DNA of 64,000 nt from Ruminococcus sp. CAG:563 (GTDB lineage: Bacteria; Bacillota; Clostridia; Oscillospirales; Acutalibacteraceae): assembly GCA_000434915.1 (NCBI GenBank), contig FR882087.1, forward strand, positions 169,614-233,613, given 5' to 3'. Under the pieces are notes generated by a model. The model saw only the letters and a list, made by a program, of their open reading frames with translations. It searched no databases and was not told the origin of the DNA. Made by a program: the position numbers and the translations under genes. Shown in pieces: positions 32,642 to 42,370 of the stretch (its first letter is position 1; each line of letters begins with the position of its first letter).

Positions 32642-33490
32642 TTGAAAATGAAAAAGCAAAAAAGAGCTGTTCTCATAAACGATATGTCATGTCTCGGCAG
32701 ATGCTCGATTACCGTTGCTATGCCGATAATCTCCGCCTGCGGAATCGAAAGTGTTCCGCTGCCGACAGGAATCTTTTCCGCTCACAGCGAATTTGACGGA
32801 TTTGTTAAAGAGGATCTTACCGATGATATTGAAAAAATATCTAATCATTGGAAAAGTTTAGGAGAAAGATTTGACTGTATCTACAGCGGCTATCTTGCAA
32901 GCCGTCAGCAGGCGGAAAGTGTAAAAAACTTTTTGCTTGACTTTAAAAAAAGCGACACGCTATATATCGCCGATCCGGTAATGGGCGACAACGGCGTTTT
33001 TTACAAAGGGATTGACGATTCCTTTATTTCCGAAATGCGGTTTCTCTGTTCGCTTGCCGATATTATTGTTCCCAATGTTACAGAAGCGTGTATGCTTGCG
33101 GGCATTGATATAAAAGATAAAAATTATGACATGGATTTTGTTAAAGAGCTGCTTATCTCTTTGCGCAATCTTGGTTCGGCAAGAATAGTTGTCACAGGTG
33201 TCGACTTCGGCGACGGACAAATCGGCTGTGCCGTTTACGACAGTCTTATGGGCAAAGCGAATATGTTCTTTACTCCGAAAACCGAAGGACGTTTCCCGGG
33301 CACGGGAGATGTTTTTGCATCGGCACTGACTGCGGCTGTTATGAACGGAAAAGCTTTTGCCGACGCTGTTCAAATTGCAATGGGCTTCACCTGCAAATGC
33401 GTTGAAGCAACGCTTGAGGCAGGCACAGACAGGAAATACGGCCTTTGCTTTGAATCCGAGATTAAGAATTTAATAAAATCCGTTGAATAA
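32642..33490 (+). CDS. Pyridoxamine/pyridoxal kinase (PdxY/PdxK-like)
   Basis: A 282-residue ribokinase-fold enzyme of the vitamin B6 salvage group, forming PLP or PMP from the free vitamer and ATP. Typical features: RAVLINDMSCLGRCSITVAMPIISACG at the start, SGYLASRQQ near residue 82, YIADPVMGDNGVFYKG near 110, IIVPNVTEACMLAG near 143, and the catalytic-base region RFPGTGDVFASALTA near 220 (GTGD). TTG at 32642 has GGAG at 9 nt; ATG at 32648 is an alternative. It precedes trmL by 24 nt. Confidence 0.88.
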   Translation: MKMKKQKRAVLINDMSCLGRCSITVAMPIISACGIESVPLPTGIFSAHSEFDGFVKEDLTDDIEKISNHWKSLGERFDCIYSGYLASRQQAESVKNFLLDFKKSDTLYIADPVMGDNGVFYKGIDDSFISEMRFLCSLADIIVPNVTEACMLAGIDIKDKNYDMDFVKELLISLRNLGSARIVVTGVDFGDGQIGCAVYDSLMGKANMFFTPKTEGRFPGTGDVFASALTAAVMNGKAFADAVQIAMGFTCKCVEATLEAGTDRKYGLCFESEIKNLIKSVE

Positions 33491-33514
33491 TTTATATGTT
33501 AGAAGGAATTGAAA

Positions 33515-34030
33515 ATGGCAGTCTTAAATATTGTTCTTGTTGAACCCGAAATTCCGCAGAACACCGGCAATATTGCACGCACCTGTGCCGCAACAGGAAC
33601 AAGGCTTCATATAATTGAGCCGATGGGCTTCACACCCGACGACAAAAAACTAAAAAGAGCCGGACTTGATTATTGGCACCTGCTCGATATAACTTATTAT
33701 AAAAATTTGGACGATTTCTTTGATAAAAACCCGAACGGAGAATATAGATTTTTCACGACGAAGGCACAGAACCGCTATGTTGACGTTGAATACAGCGACA
33801 ATGTTTATCTTTTCTTCGGCAAGGAAACCAAGGGCTTGCCGGAGGAGCTGCTTTTCAGGCACCCAAATGAATGCGTGCGAATTCCGATGATAAATGACTC
33901 GGCGGCAAGAAGTCTGAATCTATCAAACTCCGTCGCAATCGCAGTCTATGAGGTTCTCAGACAATGGGATTATCCCAACCTGCTTTGTGCGGGAAAATTG
34001 ACAAAATTCGACTGGAAAGACGCCGAATAA
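33515..34030 (+). CDS. trmL: tRNA (cytidine/uridine-34-2'-O)-methyltransferase
   Basis: A 171-residue SPOUT methyltransferase that modifies the wobble base of tRNA-Leu isoacceptors. Motifs: NIVLVEPEIPQNTGNIARTCAATG at the start (motif 1 with NTGNIAR), LFFGKETKGLPEELL near residue 105 (SAM-binding knot) and IPMINDSAARSLNLSNSVAIAVYE near 130. Length matches TrmL. AAGGA precedes the ATG by 6 nt; an upstream TTG at 33509 is too close to the site. Confidence 0.93.
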   Translation: MAVLNIVLVEPEIPQNTGNIARTCAATGTRLHIIEPMGFTPDDKKLKRAGLDYWHLLDITYYKNLDDFFDKNPNGEYRFFTTKAQNRYVDVEYSDNVYLFFGKETKGLPEELLFRHPNECVRIPMINDSAARSLNLSNSVAIAVYEVLRQWDYPNLLCAGKLTKFDWKDAE

Positions 34031-34037
34031 AACAAAA

Positions 34038-34075
34038 AAGCCGACACACTTATTGTTACATAAATGTGCCGGCCT
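34038..34075. terminator. Bidirectional terminator between trmL and dut
   Basis: GCCGACACA pairing with TGTGCCGGC (one mismatch); T-rich on both sides (TTATTATTTG on plus, TTTTTTG on minus). Confidence 0.7.
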
Positions 34076-34091
34076 TATTATTTGTAATTTT

Positions 34092-34595
34092 TTATTTTGT
34101 TGTGCTTCCGAATCCGCCGTTGCGAACTCCCGTCGCTTCATCGTCCACGGTTATTCCGTATTCAACGAAAATGCCCTGAGCAAAGCCTGTGCCCTTTTTG
34201 ACTTCAACGGTCTTATTCTCGTTGGAGTCATTTGTTATTTTTATAAAAATATGACCCTCATTGTCAGAATAAAAATAGTCGCTGTCGATTATGCCGACGG
34301 TGTTGTTGAGCTGCAAACGGAACTTGAATCCGAGACCGCTTCTCGGATAAATTTTCAATACCCAGCCCTCGTCGATTTCGCATCGAATGCCTGTCGGGAT
34401 TTTTATCGTCTCCGACGGAGCAAGTGAAAAATCAAACGGAGAAAAAATATCGTAGCCTGCCGAGCCTGCCGTCGCACGAGCCGGAAGCTTGATATCCTCG
34501 TACATTTCCTTTATTTCGCTCTCGGCGAAATCTTCCTTGCAGCTTTCAAAAAACTGCTCATAGCTTACCTTGTGAAATTTGGCGATTCTTTTCAT
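34092..34595 (-). CDS. dut: dUTP diphosphatase
   Basis: A 167-residue trimeric-type dUTPase, which removes dUTP and supplies dUMP. The five motifs can be traced: TAGSAGYDIFSP near residue 43, IYPRSGLGFKF near 82, NTVGIIDSDYFYSDNEG near 98, GTGFAQGIFVEYG near 135, and the C-terminal RNGGFGSTTK with the phosphate-closing arm. An N-terminal extension of about 35 residues (KFHKVSYEQFFESCKEDF) is longer than in minimal dUTPases. It lies 10 nt after the alpha-galactosidase gene. Confidence 0.92.
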   Translation of the reverse strand: MKRIAKFHKVSYEQFFESCKEDFAESEIKEMYEDIKLPARATAGSAGYDIFSPFDFSLAPSETIKIPTGIRCEIDEGWVLKIYPRSGLGFKFRLQLNNTVGIIDSDYFYSDNEGHIFIKITNDSNENKTVEVKKGTGFAQGIFVEYGITVDDEATGVRNGGFGSTTK

Positions 34596-34605
34596 GTCTG
34601 CTCCT

Positions 34606-36276
34606 TTATATCAGCTTTTCAACGTTGCTTTTTCCCGTTACAAGATTGAATTCAAGCGTCTTTTTCTTCTCGCCCTCGGTATAAAAGATTTGAATTTCAT
34701 TTTCGTTTCTGAATCCTGCCGAGGTGATAACGCATTCGTTTTTCTTAAAGAATTTTTTCAAAAGTGTGATGTCCTCATCGCTGTAATCCCCTGCATTGTC
34801 CGAAACGAACAGCACATCACCGCAAAGATTATTGATCTTACCGAGTAATAACTTTTGCTCCCTTGTAAACGCAAGATTCTTCTCCCTCAGGAAGAAAACA
34901 TCCGGATCATTGCAGAAAACTCTGCCGTTGAGATGGCGGCGAAAAATTGAATTTGTTATCGCATTCTGTGCCGATGGGAGTTCGAGATTTATTCCCATTT
35001 TATTATAATACTTCGGTGAATATTTGAGATCGACATCGCAGCTTATTCTGCACGCATCTACAACGCCGAATGACGGGCCGAGCGGAACACCGCAGCCGAG
35101 TATCAGCTTATCCTCGCCGACACATTCACGCAGGAAATCCATTGCCTCGCACATAATTTGACCTCTCGATTTTCCGTTTCTCGGCTGCATAGCCTCGGAA
35201 TAGAGGAAATCAAGCTTAACCATGTCAAAGCCCCAGTCATTGAGAATAATTTTAAAGAAATTGCGGATATATTCTCTCGCCTCGCCGTTATAAATATCAA
35301 GCGTATATGCGCCGCCCCAGCCTACGCAGCCGAGTAAAGGCTTACCCGTTTCATTATCCTTGACAAGCCACTCGGGATGATCCTTTGCTATAATTGAGCT
35401 TCTTTGCGCCGAGAACGGAGCAATCCAAATGCCGGCAAGATAACCCTTTGCGTGAATAGCGTCGGCAATCGGCTTCATACCGTTTGGGAACTTTCTGTAA
35501 TCGGGAATGAGCCAGTCGCCGACCTTGCTTTCGTATCCGTCGTCAATCTGGAAAATCGAAACACTGTCCTTTGCACGGTCAAGCCCATTAAGGTCACGCA
35601 GAATTATTTTTTCGTTTATCTTTTGAAAATAGTTGTACCATGAAGTGTAGCCCGAAAGGTGAGCTGCTTTAGGCTTTCTGAGATTCATGGAACCAAAATA
35701 CTTATCAAAGACTTCGTTGTATTCGCCATTGAAGCAGACAACATCCAACAGAATTATCTCGTCGTCGGTTTCAAGTCCTTCAACGTCCTTGGCAATCGTG
35801 AACTTGTTGAATTCATAATTGACCGAAAAAACCGTGTAACCGTACTTCTCATCACATGAGCCGAAAAGTTCAACCCTGTCTCCGACTCGGAAATAGGTGT
35901 ATGTATAGGAATGAAAAACGCCTTTTTTACCGTACTGTGCAAAGCTGTAGTCGCCTGAAATTTCCGAAAGCGCCTTTGTTTTTTCGGTAAACCCGGCAAG
36001 CTTTGAAATGCCTTCGAGCGTATCGTCCCTGCCGAACTCTCTCGACGTTGTCCATGACTGATAGCCGTTTGCAAAGAAAAGCTCGTTTTCGTCAAACTTC
36101 TTAATAGCCGAAATACTGAATTCGATCAGCTTCATTTTTACGTTCGGAGCAAGCGTGCACTGTATTCCGTCGTCATTGATTGAAAGCTCCAAACTGTAGT
36201 TGTCACATTTCAATTTACTGTTTTCGTAAATACGGCCGTTGTATTCATATTTTATGAAAGGTTCAAATCTGTACAT
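34606..36276 (-). CDS. GH36 alpha-galactosidase
   Basis: A 556-residue glycoside hydrolase family 36-type enzyme without signal peptide, so it acts in the cytoplasm on imported raffinose-type or other alpha-galactosides. The central barrel starts near SGYTSWYNYFQKINEKII (residue 208) and carries SIFQIDDGYESKVGDW, the nucleophile region MVKLDFLYSEAMQPR near residue 372, and the acid/base region CRISCDVDLKY near residue 428. It is shorter than the about 720-residue bacterial GH36 group, so the N-terminal domain is reduced. No transporter is adjacent. It precedes dut by 10 nt, an unexpected pairing. Confidence 0.85.
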   Translation of the reverse strand: MYRFEPFIKYEYNGRIYENSKLKCDNYSLELSINDDGIQCTLAPNVKMKLIEFSISAIKKFDENELFFANGYQSWTTSREFGRDDTLEGISKLAGFTEKTKALSEISGDYSFAQYGKKGVFHSYTYTYFRVGDRVELFGSCDEKYGYTVFSVNYEFNKFTIAKDVEGLETDDEIILLDVVCFNGEYNEVFDKYFGSMNLRKPKAAHLSGYTSWYNYFQKINEKIILRDLNGLDRAKDSVSIFQIDDGYESKVGDWLIPDYRKFPNGMKPIADAIHAKGYLAGIWIAPFSAQRSSIIAKDHPEWLVKDNETGKPLLGCVGWGGAYTLDIYNGEAREYIRNFFKIILNDWGFDMVKLDFLYSEAMQPRNGKSRGQIMCEAMDFLRECVGEDKLILGCGVPLGPSFGVVDACRISCDVDLKYSPKYYNKMGINLELPSAQNAITNSIFRRHLNGRVFCNDPDVFFLREKNLAFTREQKLLLGKINNLCGDVLFVSDNAGDYSDEDITLLKKFFKKNECVITSAGFRNENEIQIFYTEGEKKKTLEFNLVTGKSNVEKLI

Positions 36277-36380
36277 TCAGCAACACCCCTGATTTTATAA
36301 TACCTATCGGTTAAATAATACCACATTTTGCATAGCAATACAATATTTATTTCTATTGGTGGAAATAAATCATAAACATG

Positions 36381-36409
36381 TTGAAATTTTCAAAGTTTTA
36401 CTTTATAAT
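36381..36409 (+). promoter_or_regulatory. Promoter of ychF
   Basis: TTGAAA (36381-36386), 17 nt, TATAAT (36404-36409), 32 nt before the start. Confidence 0.75.
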
Positions 36410-36441
36410 ATAATGCAGTATGAAATGAAGGAAGTAATATT

Positions 36442-37536
36442 ATGAAGTTAGGTATAGTAGGCTTGCCGAATGTGGGCAAGAGCACACTTTTCAACGCAAT
36501 CACAAACGCAGGCGCACAGTCTGCGAACTACCCGTTCTGCACTATTGAACCGAATGTTGGCGTAGTTGCCGTTCCCGACAGCAGAATCGACGCACTCGCA
36601 AAGATGTATAACCCGGTGAAAATTACCCCGGCGGTTATAGAATTCGTTGACATTGCAGGCCTTGTTAAGGGCGCATCAAAGGGTGAGGGTCTCGGAAATA
36701 AGTTCCTTTCGCATATTCGTGAGACGGACGCTATAATCCACGTTGTACGTTGTTTCGAGAATGATGACATCATTCATGTTGAGGGCAGTGTTGACCCGGC
36801 AAGAGACATTGAGACCATAAACTTTGAGCTTATTTTCTCGGATATTGAGATGGTTGATCGCCGTCTTGACAGAACCATGAAAGCGATGAAGGGCGACAAG
36901 AGCCTTGCAAAAGAGGTTGAATTCTTGAAAAACCTCAAGGCTCACCTTGAAAGCGGTAAATGTGCAAGAAGCTATGATTGCGATGATGACGAAAAAGCGG
37001 TTCTCAATGACATGGCTCTGCTTACATCAAAGCCTGTTATCTATGCTTGCAACATGAGCGAGGACGACTTTGCGAATAATATCGAAGAAAACGAGAGATA
37101 CCGTGCGGTTTGCAAAATTGCAGAGGAGGAAGGCTCACAGACCCTCCCGATTTGCGCCGAGATGGAAGCCGAAATTGCAAGCCTCAGCAAGGAAGAGAAG
37201 GAAATGTTCCTTGCCGACCTCGGCATTGAGCAGGGCGGTCTTGATCTTCTCATTCAGCGCAGCTACGACTTGCTCGGACTTATCTCGTATCTGACAGCCG
37301 GTCAGCCCGAGGTTCGTGCATGGACGATTAAAAAGGGTACAAAAGCTCCGCAGGCTGCCGGAAAAATACATTCCGACTTTGAAAAAGGCTTTATCAGAGC
37401 CGAGGTCATCAGCTTTGATAACCTTATGGAATGCGGCTCGCTTGCCGTTGCAAGAGAAAAAGGCCTTATCCGCTCCGAGGGCAAGGATTACGTCATGAAG
37501 GACGGCGACATTGTTCACTTCCTCTTCAATGTTTAA
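36442..37536 (+). CDS. ychF: YchF/OLA1 family ribosome-associated ATPase
   Basis: A 364-residue Obg-like P-loop NTPase. Walker A is GLPNVGKSTLFNAI at residue 7, followed by CTIEPNVG, the G3 motif DIAGLVKGASKGEGLGNKFL near residue 70, and the altered NMSE in place of NKxD near residue 200, which gives the family its ATP preference. A coiled-coil insert lies between about 125 and 200 and the TGS domain RAWTIKKGTKAPQAAGKIHSDFEKGF near residue 305. It acts in translation and stress response. Full length, own promoter and terminator. Confidence 0.97.
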   Translation: MKLGIVGLPNVGKSTLFNAITNAGAQSANYPFCTIEPNVGVVAVPDSRIDALAKMYNPVKITPAVIEFVDIAGLVKGASKGEGLGNKFLSHIRETDAIIHVVRCFENDDIIHVEGSVDPARDIETINFELIFSDIEMVDRRLDRTMKAMKGDKSLAKEVEFLKNLKAHLESGKCARSYDCDDDEKAVLNDMALLTSKPVIYACNMSEDDFANNIEENERYRAVCKIAEEEGSQTLPICAEMEAEIASLSKEEKEMFLADLGIEQGGLDLLIQRSYDLLGLISYLTAGQPEVRAWTIKKGTKAPQAAGKIHSDFEKGFIRAEVISFDNLMECGSLAVAREKGLIRSEGKDYVMKDGDIVHFLFNV

Positions 37537-37550
37537 TTGAATATTCACGG

Positions 37551-37575
37551 CAGCCGCAGAAATGCGGCTGTTTTT
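37551..37575 (+). terminator. Terminator after ychF
   Basis: CAGCCGCA/TGCGGCTG followed by TTTTT. Confidence 0.85.
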
Positions 37576-37590
37576 CATATATAAAATCAA

Positions 37591-37612
37591 CCTCCCGAAA
37601 TCAATCGGGAGG
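37591..37612 (-). terminator. Terminator after pheT
   Basis: CCTCCCGA/TCGGGAGG, followed on the minus strand by TTGATTTTATAT. Confidence 0.65.
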
Positions 37613-37632
37613 CTGTGTGTATAATATTGAGT

Positions 37633-39993
37633 TTATGATTTCATGTTAATGCCCTTACTCTCAAGCTTTGCGATAAGGTCATTGACTATTACCATGACCT
37701 CGTCCTTAACAAGAGTTCTGTCGGGATGTGAGAATACGATTCTTATCGTGATAGACTTGCCGCTTGCATCCTGATAGGTATCAACGACCGACGTCTTTTT
37801 AATAAGCTCGGAATTGATAAGCTCTATCGCTTCTTTAATCGGCTTGAATGTATCCGTAACGAAGGTTACGTCAACCTCGATTGACGGATACTTTGAAGCT
37901 TCGGTATATTTGATGCCTGCGTTCTCAACCGCAACAAGGTCCTTAACGTCCATCTCGAGGAAAACAACGCTTGCTTTTTTGTCAATATTTCTGAGCACTT
38001 CGGGATGAACAACACCGATAACGCCAAGCTCCTTGCCGTCGCAAACGATTGCGTTATAGTTCTTCGGATGAATATAGTTAAGCTCGGTGCTCTTTGCCTT
38101 GAACGAAAGGCTCTTGTGCTTAATATCGTCAACAACAACCGAAATCATGTTGATAAGCTTGAAATAAAGCTCCTCGGTTGTTTCTGTTTTGCTGTAGAGC
38201 GTGACAGCAAGCTTCTTATGCTCACGGCAGAGATTATTCTCGTCAACGCCGTCAACAATACGTCCGATTTCAAAGATTCCGAACGACGGAGCATAGGAAG
38301 AATTCGACTTAACCTGGCAAAGCTGGGTCGGAATAATCGACTTTCTGATTGTTTCGATATTCGGGTTGGTTGCATTGGCAAGCTTGATGTTCGGTTCCGT
38401 TGCAATGCCAAGCTTCTTATACTCGTCGGTATACTCCCAAATATATGAATGAACCTCATGAAGTCCGAATTCCTTAACAAGAATATCTTTTACCTTATCC
38501 TCAATGCTCTTCTCGGCAAACGGACGAACAGGATAAAGCGGAGCTGTCGCCGTATGAACATCAAAATTGTCGTAGCCGTAAATTCTTGTTATTTCCTCGA
38601 TAATATCGGCCTTGAGCGTAACATCCTTTGTTGCTCTCCAGCTCGGAACGTCAACGGTAAAGTCGTCGCCGTCAAGCTTGACCTTAAAGCCGAGTGCGGT
38701 AAGGGTTTTAACAATCGTATCATTGTCAATCTCAATACCCGTATAACGGTCAACAAATTTCTTATCGAAGCTGAGCTCAACATCGTCAAACTTGTGAGCG
38801 TATTCATCCGTAAGACTCGATGTTACCTTTACGCCCGAGTCGTAATCGCTGAGGAGCTTAACAAAACGTGCAACGGCGGTAACGGTCATCTCGGGATCAA
38901 GACTCTTTTCATAACGCATGGAAGCATCTGTTCTGTGAGCAAGACGAGCCGAAGATTTTCTGACGGAAACAGCATCAAATGTTGCGGATTCAAGTGTGAG
39001 CGAATGTGTATCGTCAACGATTTCCGAATCAAGTCCGCCCATAATGCCTGCGATTGCAACAGGCGTGTTGTCGTTGCAAATCATAAGGGTATTCTCGTCA
39101 ATATGCCTTTCAATGCCGTCAAGGGTCTTGAACTCGAACGGAGTGTCGAATCTCTTGATTCTGATTTTTTCAACCTTTCTTGAGTCGAAAGCGTGCATCG
39201 GCTGACCCATTTCAAGCATGAGATAGTTAGTCAGGTCAGCAAGGAAGTTGATGGCTCTCATTCCGCAGTAATAGAGACGGATTCTCATGTTAGCCGGGCT
39301 GATATTTCTTGTAATATTCTCAAATTGAAGGCAGGAATATCTGTAGCAGAGGGGATCCTCAATCTTCATATCCACCTTCGGTAAATCCTTGTATTGGCTA
39401 AGGTCAACCGTATCAAGCGGCTTAAGCGGTCTGCCTGCGAGTGCGGCAAACTCTCTTGCGATTCCGTAATGACCCCAAAGGTCGGGACGGTTTGTCAGCG
39501 ACTTGTTATCAACCTCAAAGATGATATCATCAATAGCGAAAACGTCCTTAATGTCCGTTCCGTTTGTAAGGCTCTCATCAAGATCCATAATGCCCGAGTT
39601 GTCATCGCTCATACCGATTTCTTTCTCGGAGCAGCACATACCGTTTGACATATAGCCTGCGAGCGGTCTCGGTGCGATTTCAATCTCGCCGATCTTTGCA
39701 CCGACCTTTGCAAATGCGGTCTTCATGCCGACTCTTACGTTCGGTGCGCCGCAAACAACGTCTGTGAGCTGACCGTCGCCTGCATCAACCTTGAGAAGAT
39801 GAAGCTTCTTTGACTCGGGGTGCTCCTCGACGGATTTAATTTCCGCAACAACGATTCCGCTGATGTCGCTGCCCTTATAGAAAATTTCGTTTTCAACCTC
39901 AGCAGTGGACAGGGAGAACTGATGAATAAGCTCATTGATGTCAAGACCCGAAAGGTCGACGAAATCTTTAATCCAGTTAATTGAAATAAACAT
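37633..39993 (-). CDS. pheT: Phenylalanine--tRNA ligase beta subunit
   Basis: A 786-residue PheT, which forms an alpha2-beta2 enzyme with PheS. Domains in order: N-terminal part with the OB-like tRNA-binding EMAP domain (residues about 40-150, GSDISGIVVAEIKSVEEHPESKKL), B3/B4 editing domain (about 210-380, HDSRKVEKIRIKRF and GIMGGLDSEI), B5 domain, catalytic-like core and the C-terminal FDX anticodon-binding domain (YPSIEVDVTFV near residue 700). It starts 12 nt after pheS and shares its T-box. Confidence 0.96.
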   Translation of the reverse strand: MFISINWIKDFVDLSGLDINELIHQFSLSTAEVENEIFYKGSDISGIVVAEIKSVEEHPESKKLHLLKVDAGDGQLTDVVCGAPNVRVGMKTAFAKVGAKIGEIEIAPRPLAGYMSNGMCCSEKEIGMSDDNSGIMDLDESLTNGTDIKDVFAIDDIIFEVDNKSLTNRPDLWGHYGIAREFAALAGRPLKPLDTVDLSQYKDLPKVDMKIEDPLCYRYSCLQFENITRNISPANMRIRLYYCGMRAINFLADLTNYLMLEMGQPMHAFDSRKVEKIRIKRFDTPFEFKTLDGIERHIDENTLMICNDNTPVAIAGIMGGLDSEIVDDTHSLTLESATFDAVSVRKSSARLAHRTDASMRYEKSLDPEMTVTAVARFVKLLSDYDSGVKVTSSLTDEYAHKFDDVELSFDKKFVDRYTGIEIDNDTIVKTLTALGFKVKLDGDDFTVDVPSWRATKDVTLKADIIEEITRIYGYDNFDVHTATAPLYPVRPFAEKSIEDKVKDILVKEFGLHEVHSYIWEYTDEYKKLGIATEPNIKLANATNPNIETIRKSIIPTQLCQVKSNSSYAPSFGIFEIGRIVDGVDENNLCREHKKLAVTLYSKTETTEELYFKLINMISVVVDDIKHKSLSFKAKSTELNYIHPKNYNAIVCDGKELGVIGVVHPEVLRNIDKKASVVFLEMDVKDLVAVENAGIKYTEASKYPSIEVDVTFVTDTFKPIKEAIELINSELIKKTSVVDTYQDASGKSITIRIVFSHPDRTLVKDEVMVIVNDLIAKLESKGINMKS

Positions 39994-40005
39994 TGTTCTG
40001 CCTCC

Positions 40006-41058
40006 TTATTCGTCGTCCGTGAACTGCTCAAGATTTACAAGAGCACCGCTGTTGAGGTCACGGATATCCTTGATGCCGTACTTCATCATTGCAAGTCTGG
40101 TAAGACCGAGACCAAATGCAAAACCTGTGTATTCATCGGGATCAATGCCGCCCTCTCTGAGTACGTTCGGATGAATCATTCCGCAGGGACAAAGCTCAAG
40201 CCAGCCGCTGTGCTTACAGGACGGGCATCCCTCACCGCCGCAGATAAGGCAGTTGATGTCAAGCTCAAAGCCCGGTTCAACGAACGGGAAGAAGCCCGGA
40301 CGAAGACGAACCTTGATATCTCTCTGGAAAACCTCGGAAAGCATGGTTTTCATGAAGAAAATAAGGTTGGATATTGAAATATCCTTGCCGACCATAACGC
40401 CCTCCATCTGGAAGAAGGTGTTTTCGTGGCAGGCGTCGGTGCTCTCATTACGGAAGCATCTGCCCGGGAAAACAGCCTTAATCGGCTTACCCTCGTTGAT
40501 GAGCTGATCCTTGTATTTTTTATAGATAGCGTTCTGAGCCGCAGAGGTCTGCGACTTAAGAAGCTGGCCGTTTGTCAGATAATACGTGTCCTGCATGTCA
40601 CGAGCGGGGTGGAATTTCGGAATATTGAGCGACTCAAAGCACTCATAGTCCGTTACAACCTCGCTGTAATCCTCAACGGTGAAGCCCATTGACTTGAACA
40701 CATTTTCGCACTGACGCTGAACCAGTGTAATCGGATGATATGAACCTCTTTCAAGGTTAACCGGTGCGGAAACATCAAATTCGGGGGTCATTTCAAGCTC
40801 TCTCTTAACCGCAAGCTTGTGAAGCTCCTCTGCCTTCCTTCCGATTGCGTCGGCAACACTCTGCTTAAATGTGTTGACCGCCTGACCCATAGTCTTTTTC
40901 TCATCCGGGGAAAGCTTACCCATACCCTTGAGAAGTGCTGTTACATGGCCGCTCTTGCCGAGGAAATTAACTCGAAGCGTTTCCAGCTCGGAAGCGTCCT
41001 TGACCTGCAAAATAGAGTCTTCAAACTTTTTTCTGAGCAAATCGATTTGTTCTGCCAT
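40006..41058 (-). CDS. pheS: Phenylalanine--tRNA ligase alpha subunit
   Basis: A 350-residue catalytic subunit. The N-terminal coiled coil (MAEQIDLLRKKFEDSILQVK) binds tRNA. Class II motifs follow: HPITLVQRQCENVF near residue 118, FRNESTDACHENTFFQMEGVM (motif 2) near residue 205, and GLGLTRLAMMKYGIKDIRDL (motif 3) near 320. A zinc-like CLICGGEGCPSCKHSGWLE insertion is present near 280, seen in several PheS proteins. AGGAGG precedes the ATG at 41058; the open frame further up is T-box leader. Confidence 0.96.
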   Translation of the reverse strand: MAEQIDLLRKKFEDSILQVKDASELETLRVNFLGKSGHVTALLKGMGKLSPDEKKTMGQAVNTFKQSVADAIGRKAEELHKLAVKRELEMTPEFDVSAPVNLERGSYHPITLVQRQCENVFKSMGFTVEDYSEVVTDYECFESLNIPKFHPARDMQDTYYLTNGQLLKSQTSAAQNAIYKKYKDQLINEGKPIKAVFPGRCFRNESTDACHENTFFQMEGVMVGKDISISNLIFFMKTMLSEVFQRDIKVRLRPGFFPFVEPGFELDINCLICGGEGCPSCKHSGWLELCPCGMIHPNVLREGGIDPDEYTGFAFGLGLTRLAMMKYGIKDIRDLNSGALVNLEQFTDDE

Positions 41059-41079
41059 TTTATAACCTCCTGATAAAAA

Positions 41080-41345
41080 TAAAACCCGTCCGATAACAAG
41101 ACCCAAATCTTGTTATGGGACGGGATAAACCGTGGTACCACCCATATTCGGAACTTACGCTCCGCACTCTTTAACCGTCATGATGCGGACGGGCACGCCC
41201 TGCTTAATCCAAGCTTTCGCAGGCCACTCCGATGCTGAAATTCGTTTCTGCTCGCAAGGCGGTGCTTTCAGCCGATGACAGCCGCTCTCTTTGCTCACTC
41301 AGGCAAAAACTACTTACACATCTTCAACGTGTATCGTCACGGACT
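41080..41345 (-). promoter_or_regulatory. T-box leader of pheST, Phe specifier (TTC)
   Basis: The T-box GGGTGGTACCACGG is at 41143-41130 on the minus strand. It is followed by an intrinsic terminator CCCGTCC...GGACGGG (41124-41085) with TTTTATTTTT. Stem I carries GAATTTCAGC with specifier TTC. Uncharged tRNA-Phe would favour the antiterminator and raise pheST expression, as established for the class. Confidence 0.92.
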
Positions 41346-41374
41346 ATCTTAACATCTTAATTCGGTTTTGTCAA
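41346..41374 (-). promoter_or_regulatory. Promoter of pheST
   Basis: Minus strand TTGACA (41374-41369), 17 nt, TAAGAT (41351-41346). Confidence 0.75.
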
Positions 41375-41392
41375 GGGATAATATTCGGTAAA

Positions 41393-42370
41393 TTATGCTT
41401 TATTTATTTTGTGCACGGGTCGAACATATTTCCAGAATCGTTTGCAATCGTGATAGAAATAGAAAACTCTTCCCGGTGCGGTGTCAAGCTCATAGCCCGT
41501 TGCGGCGTAGTCAAAGTCCTTCATCGCCTGCTCGATTTTCTGCTCAACGGCGACATTCTCTGTTTCAAAATCAAACGGTCCGTGCTCAAAAACAAGATAT
41601 TCGCCCTCCGGCACGTCCATAATCATCATCTGCGGCGGAATTTCTCCGTCATAGCCGGCAGGCAGCCTTACGCCGTAAGCCTCGGCAAGCGGAATTCCCC
41701 AGCTGCAAATTCGACCCTCGGGCTCATTGATAAATGCCATAATCTGTCCGCTGCCGCTGTCATTATCTTCGCCGCCGACATCGTCAAGCTTGCCCTTTAT
41801 GCTGTCGAGCAAACCGCAAATCGTTTCGCAGTCCTGTCCCGGGATTTTGTTCTGCTTCTGCCAAAAATCCCAATAGCCGATGCTTTCATAGTTTCTGATG
41901 TGCAAAAATTTATGTGCGGGAATGGTTATAAAATATGTTTTTACTTCACTGTTTGTCTCTTTCATACCAAGTCCTCCGATATCCATAAGATAGCAGTCAA
42001 ATGGTCTTAAAACGGTGCGAAGAACAACGGGTACGGGCTTCTTTCTGTACTCACTCGGTGTTATGCCGTAAGCTTCACGGAAAGCTCTTGTAAAAGCTTC
42101 ATGCGAAGAAAAACCGTAATCGAGGGCAATATCAAGGATTCCCCTTTCGGTATCTCTCAGCTCTCTGAGCGCAAATGCAAGCCGTCTGTATCTCATATAA
42201 TCACGCAGCGACATTCCCGAGATTTCACTGAACTTTCTTGAAACATAGAATTCAGAATATCCGAGAACCTTGGCCAGCCGGCTGAGCGTCAAAGCCTCGT
42301 CATCGTGATTCTTGATGCAAGCGTCTATTTCATCAATTACATTTTGAATGTTTCTGTACCAGTCATACAT
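41393..42370 (-). CDS. AraC-family regulator with GyrI-like effector domain
   Basis: A 325-residue two-domain regulator. Residues about 10-110 hold a double AraC HTH (LSRLAKVLGYSEFYVSRKFSEISGMSLRDYMRYRRLAFA, then ILDIALDYGFSSHEAFTRAFREAYGITPSEYR). Residues about 145-320 form a GyrI-like/SOUL-type small-molecule-binding domain (FITIPAHKFLHIRNYES, FINEPEGRICSWGIPLAEAYGVRLP, MIMDVPEGEYLVFEHGPFD). Proteins of this layout sense drugs or other small hydrophobic compounds. There is no obvious adjacent target; pheST downstream has its own promoter. Confidence 0.9.
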   Translation of the reverse strand: MYDWYRNIQNVIDEIDACIKNHDDEALTLSRLAKVLGYSEFYVSRKFSEISGMSLRDYMRYRRLAFALRELRDTERGILDIALDYGFSSHEAFTRAFREAYGITPSEYRKKPVPVVLRTVLRPFDCYLMDIGGLGMKETNSEVKTYFITIPAHKFLHIRNYESIGYWDFWQKQNKIPGQDCETICGLLDSIKGKLDDVGGEDNDSGSGQIMAFINEPEGRICSWGIPLAEAYGVRLPAGYDGEIPPQMMIMDVPEGEYLVFEHGPFDFETENVAVEQKIEQAMKDFDYAATGYELDTAPGRVFYFYHDCKRFWKYVRPVHKINKA